A stretch of DNA of 33,892 nucleotides from Bacteroidota bacterium (GTDB taxonomy: Bacteria; Bacteroidota; Bacteroidia; Bacteroidales; JAAUTT01). The stretch lies in assembly GCA_021779665.1 (NCBI GenBank), contig JAJYAG010000062.1:1-33892 (forward strand), given 5' to 3'. The position numbers were made by a program, and so were the translations under genes. This document shows, piece by piece, positions 16,705 through 25,248 of this stretch. The stretch's first letter is position 1. Every line of letters begins with the position of its first letter. The notes beneath the pieces were generated by a model, which saw only the letters and a program-made list of their open reading frames with translations, did not search any database and was not told where the DNA came from.

Positions 16705-17844
16705 TTAGTAAGCTTCTTTGTAAACTTTTTCCAGATTCCTGTTAATGGTCCACACAACCTTGCCCTTATCTATGCTGTAAGAAATCGGAATTGTGTACTG
16801 CATAATGCTGAATACTTCTTCAACAGTTTCTTTTTCAATAGTACCTGAAAACCGGTACTGTTTTAAGTCCTCGTCCTGCAAATTAATGGAAACATTGAAC
16901 CTGCGGGATAAAACAATAGCAAGACTTTCCAGATCCATACCTTTTATAAGCCAGCGCGAATCCTTCCATGAAGTTTCGGTTTCAGCTTCGGTTTTGCTGA
17001 TAATCATTTCGGGCATCTGAATATCCTTCGGTAGCGGATTTAACTTACCGGCACTCTTCTCCTCGGCAGGCTTTTCGGCCAATTGCTCAACACCTTTAAA
17101 TATCAATACTTTCTGACCGGGTTTCAGGACAACCGTTTTACGCTTGGAAGTCTTTTGCTCTTCGGAAGTTAAAATTTCGTCGACCAGAACTGAACCTTTT
17201 ACAAGCACGGTTTCAATCATTTCCTCATCAGGATAGGCTTTCACATTAAACTCGGTCCCAAGCGCCTTTATTGTTGCTTTAACAGTATTCACAAGAAAAG
17301 GTATTTTCTTATTTTCGGCTACCTTAAAATAACCCTCTCCAACCAGATTTACTTCGCGCAGTTTGGTTCCGTAATCCATACCATAGGTAAGCCGGCTGCC
17401 TGCATTTAAAGTAACCTCAGTACCATCGGGCAGTACAAGGTTCGACTTTGAACCAAGCGGCACATTGATCACATTCACAAGAGTGCCGCCAAATCCCTTT
17501 TCATGGTTCGAAAGGTACTTATATCCAAAAGCCCCGGTAATGCACGAAATAACGATCACCGCAGCCCATTTCAAAAGTGAGATCGATTTTGTTTCTGTTT
17601 CAAACTCCTCTTCAGTTTGAGAGGCGTTGTTGGCAATTTGGAATTTCACTTTCTGAAGAACCGTTTCAACCTCTCCGTTACCCTGATAGGTAGCATTCCA
17701 GATACGGTAAAAGCTTTTGAAATGCTCTTTATTCGAAGGATCGGCATTAATCCAGTCAGCGAGCGATTTGCGTTCGGCTTCCGTAATTTCTTCCTTCAAA
17801 AAAGAAAGAATAAGACTATCGATGTACGAAATGTTTTCTTCCAT
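16705..17844 (-). CDS. FecR-family anti-sigma factor
   Basis: The 379-residue protein has a short cytoplasmic N-terminal sigma-binding region, one membrane helix at about 89-108 (LLKWAAVIVISCITGAFGYK), a periplasmic FecR domain (VPLGSKSNLVLPDGTEVTLNAGSRLTY ... ALGTEFNVKAYPDEE) and a DUF4974-like C-terminal domain (WLIKGMDLESLAIVLSRRFNVSINL). It should hold the neighbouring ECF sigma factor until the STN domain of SusC signals. It is a clear paralogue of the FecR at 20417-21568, with the same domain order and matching FGTEFNVKAYP-type motifs. It lies 65 bp after the sigma gene and 161 bp before susC. Confidence 0.94.
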   Translation of the reverse strand: MEENISYIDSLILSFLKEEITEAERKSLADWINADPSNKEHFKSFYRIWNATYQGNGEVETVLQKVKFQIANNASQTEEEFETETKSISLLKWAAVIVISCITGAFGYKYLSNHEKGFGGTLVNVINVPLGSKSNLVLPDGTEVTLNAGSRLTYGMDYGTKLREVNLVGEGYFKVAENKKIPFLVNTVKATIKALGTEFNVKAYPDEEMIETVLVKGSVLVDEILTSEEQKTSKRKTVVLKPGQKVLIFKGVEQLAEKPAEEKSAGKLNPLPKDIQMPEMIISKTEAETETSWKDSRWLIKGMDLESLAIVLSRRFNVSINLQDEDLKQYRFSGTIEKETVEEVFSIMQYTIPISYSIDKGKVVWTINRNLEKVYKEAY

Positions 17845-17909
17845 AATTCCAGTTCTAAGCTAATGACGTTTTGAATTTGTTTGCGGGTATATGAGAAATG
17901 AAAAATTAA

Positions 17910-18521
17910 TTAAAAAAATAATTTGACTATTGATAATGAGATAACTACAATTAAAAATTTCAGGTACACATCCAGTTTTTCTCTTAAATGCTCCAGCGCT
18001 TTTTTTATGTTGATCTTTACCCCGTTTACCGAAATACCCATTTCCTGTGCTATTTCTTCGTATTTCATATTGCTGTAACGGCTAAGTTTAAAAGCTTCCC
18101 TGTACCTGGGTGGCAAAGTCTCTATTGCCTCATTAACCTTCTCTTCCAATTCGTTGGTAATAATATATTCAAGCGGATCCTGACCCAAATCCATTAAGGC
18201 GTATCTTCTTTTTTGCTGTTCGTCTACTTCAGTTTTAAGTTTCTCCTGAACTTTCTGTGCCCGGTAATAATTGATACAGTTATTATACACCGATTTTACG
18301 AGATAGTCCCTGAGAGAACCTGTTATTACAAGTTCCGATTTATTATTCCATAGTTTCAGAAAAACATCACATACAACCTCCTCCACAACATGATCGTTAC
18401 GGAAGAAGCCCCGGGCTTCGCGACAAAGTAATTTGTAGAACGATTTGAAAATGGTATCAAAGGCGTGCTGATCCCCTGCTTTGAGTTCTCTTACAAGAAT
18501 ACCGTAATTATCATCATTCAT
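17910..18521 (-). CDS. ECF RNA polymerase sigma factor with hydrophobic C-terminal tail
   Basis: The 203-residue sigma-70 family factor has region 2 (AFDTIFKSFYKLLCREARGFF ... VEEVVCDVFLKLW) and region 4 (LPPRYREAFKLSRYSNMKYEEIAQEMGISVNGVKINIKKALEHLR). The layout fits the Bacteroidota RpoE-like group that works with FecR and SusC. The protein ends in a hydrophobic stretch, LKFLIVVISLSIVKLFF, that is not part of the DNA-binding domain and could touch the membrane. The second sigma factor in this window lacks such a tail. It is the first gene of the leftward PUL, and a promoter lies 35-67 bp ahead of its ATG. Confidence 0.93.
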   Translation of the reverse strand: MNDDNYGILVRELKAGDQHAFDTIFKSFYKLLCREARGFFRNDHVVEEVVCDVFLKLWNNKSELVITGSLRDYLVKSVYNNCINYYRAQKVQEKLKTEVDEQQKRRYALMDLGQDPLEYIITNELEEKVNEAIETLPPRYREAFKLSRYSNMKYEEIAQEMGISVNGVKINIKKALEHLREKLDVYLKFLIVVISLSIVKLFF

Positions 18522-18555
18522 GCCGCTCCACCTTTGAAATAAACGTTAAAAGTTA

Positions 18556-18588
18556 CAAAAATAATTATTGACAGCAATAAACCACAAA
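18556..18588 (-). promoter_or_regulatory. Promoter of the leftward PUL (sigma factor gene)
   Basis: On the minus strand TTTG (18585-18588) and TATTTTTG (18556-18563) are separated by 21 nt and match the Bacteroidota -33/-7 consensus. Predicted start is near 18549, 28 nt before the sigma ATG at 18521. A second -7-like box, TATGTTTG, overlaps the -33 box at 18585-18592 but has no -33 partner. Confidence 0.55.
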
Positions 18589-18670
18589 CATAAAATGTCT
18601 CTTTTAAAAGCCACAGAAGTCATTTTCAGCAGTCGGTGGTATAAATCATATTTTTGGTTCAGCAAATTAA

Positions 18671-18678
18671 TATCTTTG
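18671..18678 (+). promoter_or_regulatory. -7 promoter element ahead of the TlpA-like gene
   Basis: TATCTTTG matches TAnnTTTG exactly. The nearest TTTG (18653-18656) is only 14 nt away, closer than usual, so only the -7 box is claimed. A start near 18684 would make the ATG at 18686 almost leaderless and favours the ATG at 18716. Confidence 0.4.
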
Positions 18679-18715
18679 CCTCTCAATGAAAAACAACTCT
18701 AAAAAAGAAGAGCTT

Positions 18716-19738
18716 ATGAAAAAATTCACCTTCAACCTGGCTTCAAAAGCAATTGTTCTCTCATTCGTGGTAATCGCAGTTCTCAGTTCGTGTAAACCGG
18801 GTGCCACTCCATCGGTCGAAATTAACGGAACCGTTAAAGGGGCCGATAATGGTACCGTTTACCTGCGGAAATTTTACAACAAAATGTTTTTCACCATCGA
18901 CTCGGCTAAAATTACCGATGGTAAATTCAGTTTCTCGAAAGATGTGGAAACACCCGAATTGTATGGGTTAACGCTCGACACAACCCATTATCCTTTGTTT
19001 GTTTTCCTGAATAAAAACGATAAGCTTCAGGTTGAACTCTTTGCCGAAAATCCCGACAGCATTAATATTACAGGCTCGGCCGACAACGATTTGTTCTGGA
19101 ATTACCGAAGATCCAATATCGATGTTAAAATTGACTCTTTTATCCAGAAGAATCCAAAATCAATCGTTTCAGCATACATTCTTTACCGTGAATATTCGTA
19201 CCGTCTCTCTCCCGAAGAAATTGAGCATAATATTAGTCTGCTCGACACCTCCTTCAGGAACTCGCAATATGTGAAAGTTCTTCAGGAACTTGTTGAAACA
19301 CTCAAAAGAGTTCAACCCGGCAACAAAGCCATTGATTTTGAATTACCCGACACCACCGGAACTCCGGTTAAGCTTTCGTCGAAATTCGGTAAGCTGATGC
19401 TGCTCGACTTCTGGGCTTCGTGGTGCCCTCCGTGCCGTGCCGAAAACCCCAATCTTGTAAAACTTTACAATCAGTATAAAGATAAAGGCTTTACCATTTT
19501 CCAGGTATCGCTCGACAAAAAGAAAGAAGCATGGGTTAAAGGCATAAAGGACGATAAACTTGACTGGACACATGTTTCGGATCTCGCTTTCTGGAACAGC
19601 TCGGCGGCAAAAACCTATGGAGTAAGAGCCATTCCTTCGAACCTTTTAATTGACGAAACCGGCACCATCATAGCCCGCAATGTTATGGGCGAAGACCTGG
19701 CCAAGAAGCTGGAAGAATTATTGGGCAAGAAGAAGTAA
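18716..19738 (+). CDS. TlpA-like thioredoxin-fold lipoprotein (DUF4369 plus redoxin domain)
   Basis: From the ATG at 18716 the protein has 340 residues. An in-frame ATG at 18686 adds ten charged residues in front of the signal peptide, and the -7 box position argues against it. The N-terminus MKKFTFNLASKAIVLSFVVIAVLSSC is a lipoprotein signal with lipidated Cys26. A beta-rich DUF4369-like domain (about 34-125) precedes an alpha-helical linker and a redoxin/thioredoxin domain with the active site WASWCPPC (Cys237, Cys240) and the cis-proline loop RAIPSNLLI. Proteins of this type exchange disulfides in the periplasm. It diverges from PUL 1 and lies 39 bp ahead of the second sigma gene. A link to glycan use is not evident, and stress or maturation roles are possible. 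Confidence 0.92.
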   Translation: MKKFTFNLASKAIVLSFVVIAVLSSCKPGATPSVEINGTVKGADNGTVYLRKFYNKMFFTIDSAKITDGKFSFSKDVETPELYGLTLDTTHYPLFVFLNKNDKLQVELFAENPDSINITGSADNDLFWNYRRSNIDVKIDSFIQKNPKSIVSAYILYREYSYRLSPEEIEHNISLLDTSFRNSQYVKVLQELVETLKRVQPGNKAIDFELPDTTGTPVKLSSKFGKLMLLDFWASWCPPCRAENPNLVKLYNQYKDKGFTIFQVSLDKKKEAWVKGIKDDKLDWTHVSDLAFWNSSAAKTYGVRAIPSNLLIDETGTIIARNVMGEDLAKKLEELLGKKK

Positions 19739-19777
19739 GCTATACACAGTTTTTATTAAATTCTGTAAATCTAAGCT

Positions 19778-20350
19778 TTGATTAATACGGCATTAATAAA
19801 TACGGAGTTAGCTTTAAGAATAAAGCAAAGCGATCTAAAGGCTTTTGAACTGCTCTTTAAGATTTACCATAAACCTTTGTGCAACTACGCAAAGGTTTAT
19901 GTTTATAACATCGATATTGCCGATGAAATAGTTCAGGAAACTTTTATTTCAATATGGGATAACAGAACATTAATCGATGAACAGAAGTCCTTGAACTCGT
20001 TTCTTTACAAATGTATTTATAATAACTGCATCAATTTTATAAAAAAAGCTCAAACAAATCGTAAACTCTCCGAAGCATATAAAAAAGAAATCGAATACCG
20101 AGTCAGAATGCTGGAAGAAAACTATTCGGAAAGTTATTTTGATCATCTTACCAACGAAGAACTGGAAAATTCTATTAAAATTGCAATAGAACACCTTCCC
20201 GATCAATGTCGCGAAATTTTTCTATTAAGCCGTTACGAAGAATTAACCTATCAGCAAATCGCCGACAAACTGAACATTTCAATTAACACAGTGAAGACAC
20301 AATTATCCCGGGCTCTGCAGAAATTACGTATTGACCTTAAAGAAAAATAA
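19778..20350 (+). CDS. ECF RNA polymerase sigma factor (TTG start)
   Basis: The 190-residue factor has region 2 (DLKAFELLFKIYHKPLCNYA ... IADEIVQETFISIWDN) and region 4 (LPDQCREIFLLSRYEELTYQQIADKLNISINTVKTQLSRALQKLR). An in-frame stop at 19772-19774 and the lack of any ATG before region 2 make TTG at 19778 the best start. Weak initiation may keep levels low. It heads the second sigma/FecR/SusC/SusD module, 66 bp before fecR. Its length matches the family, and the C-terminus ends right after region 4. Confidence 0.93.
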   Translation: MINTALINTELALRIKQSDLKAFELLFKIYHKPLCNYAKVYVYNIDIADEIVQETFISIWDNRTLIDEQKSLNSFLYKCIYNNCINFIKKAQTNRKLSEAYKKEIEYRVRMLEENYSESYFDHLTNEELENSIKIAIEHLPDQCREIFLLSRYEELTYQQIADKLNISINTVKTQLSRALQKLRIDLKEK

Positions 20351-20416
20351 TTTTTTTTCAGCATTCTTGTCACCCTGCCAAACCAAAAAACTGTAATACT
20401 AATAGCACACTTAATT

Positions 20417-21568
20417 ATGGATTCTACAGAAAACAAAAATTCGTTACTCAACGAACTTACCATTAAGTTTTTATCAGGAGAGTTAACTGATTCTGATAAA
20501 GCTGAATTGGATAATCTATTAACCGAATCCGAAAACCGGAATATTTTCAATTCCATAAAAGAAACCTGGATAGCAACCTCATTGCTGCAACCCACAAATT
20601 CGAAACTCGATACCGATTCTTCCTGGAATTATTTGCAGAATAAACTTCAGGAAGAACCTGCTCCACAAAAACTTTTCAGATTTTCATTCAATCAATTCGC
20701 GAAAATTGCAGCTTTGGCCATCATTTTAATCGGAACTACAATTTTCTTTACTCTTAAATTTTGGGAAGCTAAAACCGACCAAAATTCCATTTGTAAAATA
20801 ACAACACCTTTAGGGTCGCGATCGTACATTGTACTGCCTGATGGCTCACAGGTGTGGCTTAATGCCGGAACAACCCTGAAGTATCCTTCCTCATTTACAT
20901 CCGATGAAAGAAATGTTTATTTAACCGGTGAAGCCTATTTTAAGGTAAAAACTGATCCCAAACATCCTTTTGTTGTTCATTATTCGGACGTAAAAATCAA
21001 GGCTTTTGGAACAGAATTCAATGTAAAGGCTTATCCCGAAGAAAATTTTATTGAAACAACCCTTATTAAAGGTATTGTTAAGGTAGAAGGTAAGGACGAG
21101 CAAAAAAAGCACTTTTTGATTACCATGCAGCCAAAACAGAAAGTAACTCTGTTAACCGCGCAGAAAACCAATCTAAAGCCTCAAGCCATTAAACCTGAAG
21201 AAGAAAGCTATGTAAATGAAACTATAATTCCCGAAAGTATACCCGTTAAACCCATTACAACTGACTCCGTAAAAACAGTTCTTTATACTTCATGGAAGGA
21301 CTCCAAATGGGTTTTTGAAGGTACGGAACTTAGTGAAATAGCTGTATTGCTTGAAAGAAGATATAATATCCAGGTAAAGTTTAATGCCAGCGAATTGAAG
21401 AGTTATACATTTACAGGTACTTTCCAGGAAGAGACGCTTGATCAGGTCCTTGAAATTCTGAAGATCACTACTCCTGTCCGATATCAGATGGTAGGCAAAG
21501 GAGTATTAAAACTATCGTTAGATTCCGAATTAATTCAGAAATATAAGAAATACACAGAAACTAGATGA
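20417..21568 (+). CDS. FecR-family anti-sigma factor (second copy)
   Basis: The 383-residue protein has an N-terminal sigma-binding region, one membrane helix at about 94-114 (FAKIAALAIILIGTTIFFTLK), a periplasmic FecR domain (TPLGSRSYIVLPDGSQVWLNAG ... AFGTEFNVKAYPEEN) and a DUF4974-like C-terminus (WVFEGTELSEIAVLLERRYNIQVKF). It should control the sigma factor at 19778-20350 and receive the signal from the STN domain of the following SusC. Sequence and domain order parallel the FecR of PUL 1, consistent with an old module duplication. Confidence 0.94.
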   Translation: MDSTENKNSLLNELTIKFLSGELTDSDKAELDNLLTESENRNIFNSIKETWIATSLLQPTNSKLDTDSSWNYLQNKLQEEPAPQKLFRFSFNQFAKIAALAIILIGTTIFFTLKFWEAKTDQNSICKITTPLGSRSYIVLPDGSQVWLNAGTTLKYPSSFTSDERNVYLTGEAYFKVKTDPKHPFVVHYSDVKIKAFGTEFNVKAYPEENFIETTLIKGIVKVEGKDEQKKHFLITMQPKQKVTLLTAQKTNLKPQAIKPEEESYVNETIIPESIPVKPITTDSVKTVLYTSWKDSKWVFEGTELSEIAVLLERRYNIQVKFNASELKSYTFTGTFQEETLDQVLEILKITTPVRYQMVGKGVLKLSLDSELIQKYKKYTETR

Positions 21569-21661
21569 TAAACTTAAAAGATAACAGCCTATGATAAAAA
21601 CTTAAACCTGAAAAATAAAAATGGAGCCACGCCAATGGCCCCACTCATAATTTATTAACTC

Positions 21662-21683
21662 GATATTCTCTCCCAAGAATATC
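21662..21683. other. Perfect stem-loop between fecR and susC (PUL 2)
   Basis: GATATTCT (21662-21669) and AGAATATC (21676-21683) pair perfectly around a 6-nt loop and are followed on the plus strand by AACTTTTTATT. It may act as a leaky terminator or a processing site that sets SusC levels apart from the regulators. The equivalent gap of PUL 1 also has a perfect stem-loop, though with unrelated sequence. Confidence 0.55.
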
Positions 21684-21715
21684 AACTTTTTATTAATAAA
21701 AATCAGAACAAAACT

Positions 21716-24700
21716 ATGAAAATTTTTTGTATTAGGGATAATTTCCCTTTTAAAAAGGATTGCCACAAAATACTACTTATCATGAAACTAGCAATCATCC
21801 TTTCGTTAGTCACTATCATTCAAACTACTGCATCGGTCTATTCGCAGAAGGTTAGCCTGGACATTGAAAATACTCCTATGCGGGAAATTCTTAAAAATAT
21901 TGAAAATCAGAGCAATTATCGTTTTTTTTATAACGACAAACTTACCGGGTTAAACAAAAAAGTTTCCATTAAGGCTTCAAACGAAAATGTTTCGGAAATT
22001 TTAAAGCAGCTGCTTTATCGGCATCAACTTTCGTTTAAGATTATTGAAAACGATATGATCATAATAGCTCCTGCCGAAATTACCCAACAGATAAAGATAA
22101 ACGGAGTTGTTGCCGATGCTGCTACAGGCGAGCCTTTAATAGGAGCCAATGTGATTGTAAATGGGACAACCATGGGTGTTGTTACTGACGTCGAGGGTAA
22201 ATTTTCAATTACTGTCCCAAATGATGATGCCGAACTCGTTATTTCTAGTATTGGTTACCTGCCTGAAAAAATAAAAGTTGCCGGATTATCCACCATCAAC
22301 GTAAAGCTTGTTAGGGACATACGACAATTAGAAGAAGTAGTTGTGGTGGGTTACGGCACTCAAAAGAAAATTACAGTCACGGGCTCCGTAACCTCTGTTT
22401 CGGCAACAGAATTAAAACAAACACCAGCCACCAACCTAACCAATGCTCTAGCTGGAAAGCTGCCCGGATTAATTGCTACTCAATATGGTGGTGGCGAACC
22501 AGGAGTAGATGGCAGCGAATTATTCGTAAGAGGAATTTCAACTTACAACTCAGGTAACAACTCTCAGAAACCAATCGTAATTGTCGATGGTATCGAGCGT
22601 TCCTTTTCCAATCTTAACAGTGATGAAGTTGAATCAGTTACTCTGCTTAAAGACGCCTCAGCTACTGCTATTTATGGTGTACGTGGTGCCAATGGAGTAA
22701 TTCTTGTAACCACCAAACGCGGAAAAATTTCCGACAGAGCAAATGTCACTTTTAAAGCATCATCGGGAATGTCCTCACCTATTAAATTTCCCGAATATCT
22801 AGGTTCGGCTGATTATGCAATGCTCTATAACGAAGCGGTTAAAAATGACGCCCAGCGTGATGGTGTAGCTCCAAGTAAAAAACTCTTTTCGGAGGAACAG
22901 ATTGCTAATTACCGGAAAGCAAAAGGAGACAATTCCGATGGTTTAGGTTATAACATCGATTTATTCGACTATGCTTTTAAACCGAGTATCCAACAGGACT
23001 ATAGTTTATCAATCCGAGGTGGCAGCCAGAAAGTTCGGTACTTTGTTTTAGCCGGGTATACAAATCAGAAAGCTAATTATAAACACACGGACCTGTCGGA
23101 TTTCAACACCAATGCTGTTTTTAACCGTTATAACTTCCGCTCTAATGTGGATATAGATATCACAAAGAATTTCTATTTCAAACTCGATGTAAGCGGCCGT
23201 GTACAAAACCGTATCTACCCGGGTACCACTGCAGCACGCATTATTCAGATTGCAAATACCCAACCATCTATTTATCCGATTGTTTTACCTGATGCTGACA
23301 TACCCGAAAACCGCATCTTCAGAGAAAATAACCCAAAAGGGTTATTAGTCGGAACACAGTTATACAGGTATAAGATGCTGGGAGAGCTGGCTGATGCAGG
23401 CTTGAAAAACGAGTACCAGACCTTTATGGAAGGAACATTTGCAATGGGGCACAAGCTCGATTTCTTAACTCAGGGACTAAAGGCTGATGTTCAGTTCTCT
23501 TATGACAGTCAGGCCGGGAATACAATTGACCGTTCGATACCTCACGAAAGTGTAGGCTACGCTGAATTCGGCGGTTATCCTACTTTTTATCCATCGGTTG
23601 GAGTCGATGTTTTAATGGATGGCGGTATTTACAACGGAGCTTATGTTTCGCCGCGCCGGACCGTAAGTGCCACCATGAATAATGGTATTGCTTACGACAC
23701 ACCAAAACCACAGAGAATAAACTATGGCCAGGTTTCGTTAACCTATGCCCGCTCTTTTGGTAAAAACAATGTTTCCGCTTTCCTTATGGGTAATCGCCGC
23801 AAAAGGCAGTTAAACAACGAAGTAGCTTTTGCCAATCAAGGGGTATCGTTCAGAGGAACTTACAATTACAACGAAAAGTATTTATTCGAAATTAATGCCG
23901 CTTATAACGGCTCCGAAAACTTTGCAAAAGGAAAACGTTACGGCCTCTTTCCGGCAGTTTCAGCAGGTTGGGTAGTTACAAACGAACCTTTTATGAAAAA
24001 CCAGTCAATAATCAGCCACTTAAAATTAAGAGGCTCCTTTGGTGTGGTTGGCAGCGATCAGCTGGCTGTGAACAGATTCCTTTATCTTCAGTTTTACACC
24101 ACCACAGGTGACAAGTACCAGTTTGGCGATGGTTTATCGAGCGATACAAGGAATACCCTAACGGAAGGTGCTCTTGCAAATCCGGAACTTACCTGGGAAA
24201 AAGAACGCAAAACAAATGTCGGTATGGATGTTCATTTCTTTAATGACAAGTTAAGTTTGTCGGTTGATGCATTCTATAACTTCCGGTATGATATACCAAC
24301 TGAACCCGGATGGAATTTTTCTAAAAATGCTTCCACCGTTATCGGGAAAGGGGCTCCTCAATTAAATATTGGCGAAATAGAAAACAAGGGAATTGAAGTT
24401 GAAATGGAATGGAGAGATAAATTTGGTGAGTTTATGTACTACATTCGCCCAAACTTCCAGTTCTACAGAAATAAGATCTTGTTCTACAATGAGAATACAC
24501 GCATATCTCCTACCGGAAACGAAGTATCCTGGGCTTACCGCACCGGAAAGCGCATAGGTGAACAGTTTGTATATGTCTTCGATCATTTTGTGAAAGATCA
24601 GTCCGAAGCTGATGAGCTCAACGCAAAAAATTACCAGAGTTGGGGTAAACTTATCCCTGGAGATGTAGTTTACAGCGATATTGACGGTGATGGTAAAATA

Positions 24701-25237
24701 ACCGATCAGGAGGACCGCATTGCTATGGGAAACCCCCGCACACCAGAGATAATGTTTGGTGCCCCTATTGGCTTATCTTATAAGGGATTTGATTTGAGTG
24801 TTCTTTTCCAGGGTGCCGCAAATACCAGCGTACTCCTGAAAAGTTCCGCCGCATACGACTTTCCTGTATACGCGCAGGATGTAATAGGGAGAGTTAAAAC
24901 AATTCATTTACAGCGCTGGTCACCTGAGACAGCCGAAACAGCAAAATATCCGGCACTTCATTACGGTGCTCACGATAATAATAAAAATGAGAACAGTTCT
25001 TTATTCCTGAAAGATGCATCTTACGTGCGTTTGAAATCTTTTGAAATTGGGTATTCAATTCCTCTTAATTTATTAAAGAAGGTAGGACTCACTTCCACAC
25101 GGATCTACATTCAGGGTTTAAACCTTTACACCTGGGATAAGCTTAAAGATTTCGATGTAGATCCTGAGACAAATACAGGTGGCGACTGGTACCCAATCCA
25201 AAGGGTTTTTAATGTTGGAATTGATGTTACATTTTAA
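21716..25237 (+). CDS. SusC/RagA family TonB-dependent transporter with STN domain (second copy)
   Basis: The 1173-residue outer-membrane transporter has a signal region (hydrophobic core from Met23; the ATG at 21782 is an alternative start), an STN domain (about 46-118), a carboxypeptidase-regulatory-like sandwich (INGVVADAATGEPLIGANVIVNG), the LEEVVVVGYGTQKKITVTGSV segment, a plug and a barrel ending FNVGIDVTF. The D-x-D-G-D-GK motif in DIDGDGKITDQEDRIAMGNP is typical of long SusC barrels. It should import an oligosaccharide with its SusD partner 11 bp downstream and signal to the adjacent FecR. No enzyme genes follow, so its substrate is unknown. Confidence 0.96.
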   Translation: MKIFCIRDNFPFKKDCHKILLIMKLAIILSLVTIIQTTASVYSQKVSLDIENTPMREILKNIENQSNYRFFYNDKLTGLNKKVSIKASNENVSEILKQLLYRHQLSFKIIENDMIIIAPAEITQQIKINGVVADAATGEPLIGANVIVNGTTMGVVTDVEGKFSITVPNDDAELVISSIGYLPEKIKVAGLSTINVKLVRDIRQLEEVVVVGYGTQKKITVTGSVTSVSATELKQTPATNLTNALAGKLPGLIATQYGGGEPGVDGSELFVRGISTYNSGNNSQKPIVIVDGIERSFSNLNSDEVESVTLLKDASATAIYGVRGANGVILVTTKRGKISDRANVTFKASSGMSSPIKFPEYLGSADYAMLYNEAVKNDAQRDGVAPSKKLFSEEQIANYRKAKGDNSDGLGYNIDLFDYAFKPSIQQDYSLSIRGGSQKVRYFVLAGYTNQKANYKHTDLSDFNTNAVFNRYNFRSNVDIDITKNFYFKLDVSGRVQNRIYPGTTAARIIQIANTQPSIYPIVLPDADIPENRIFRENNPKGLLVGTQLYRYKMLGELADAGLKNEYQTFMEGTFAMGHKLDFLTQGLKADVQFSYDSQAGNTIDRSIPHESVGYAEFGGYPTFYPSVGVDVLMDGGIYNGAYVSPRRTVSATMNNGIAYDTPKPQRINYGQVSLTYARSFGKNNVSAFLMGNRRKRQLNNEVAFANQGVSFRGTYNYNEKYLFEINAAYNGSENFAKGKRYGLFPAVSAGWVVTNEPFMKNQSIISHLKLRGSFGVVGSDQLAVNRFLYLQFYTTTGDKYQFGDGLSSDTRNTLTEGALANPELTWEKERKTNVGMDVHFFNDKLSLSVDAFYNFRYDIPTEPGWNFSKNASTVIGKGAPQLNIGEIENKGIEVEMEWRDKFGEFMYYIRPNFQFYRNKILFYNENTRISPTGNEVSWAYRTGKRIGEQFVYVFDHFVKDQSEADELNAKNYQSWGKLIPGDVVYSDIDGDGKITDQEDRIAMGNPRTPEIMFGAPIGLSYKGFDLSVLFQGAANTSVLLKSSAAYDFPVYAQDVIGRVKTIHLQRWSPETAETAKYPALHYGAHDNNKNENSSLFLKDASYVRLKSFEIGYSIPLNLLKKVGLTSTRIYIQGLNLYTWDKLKDFDVDPETNTGGDWYPIQRVFNVGIDVTF

Positions 25238-25248
25238 TTAGAAAAACT

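Noticed and set aside
18653-18678. Complete -33/-7 promoter for the TlpA-like gene
   Set aside because: The TTTG lies only 14 nt from the -7 box, so only the -7 element is reported.
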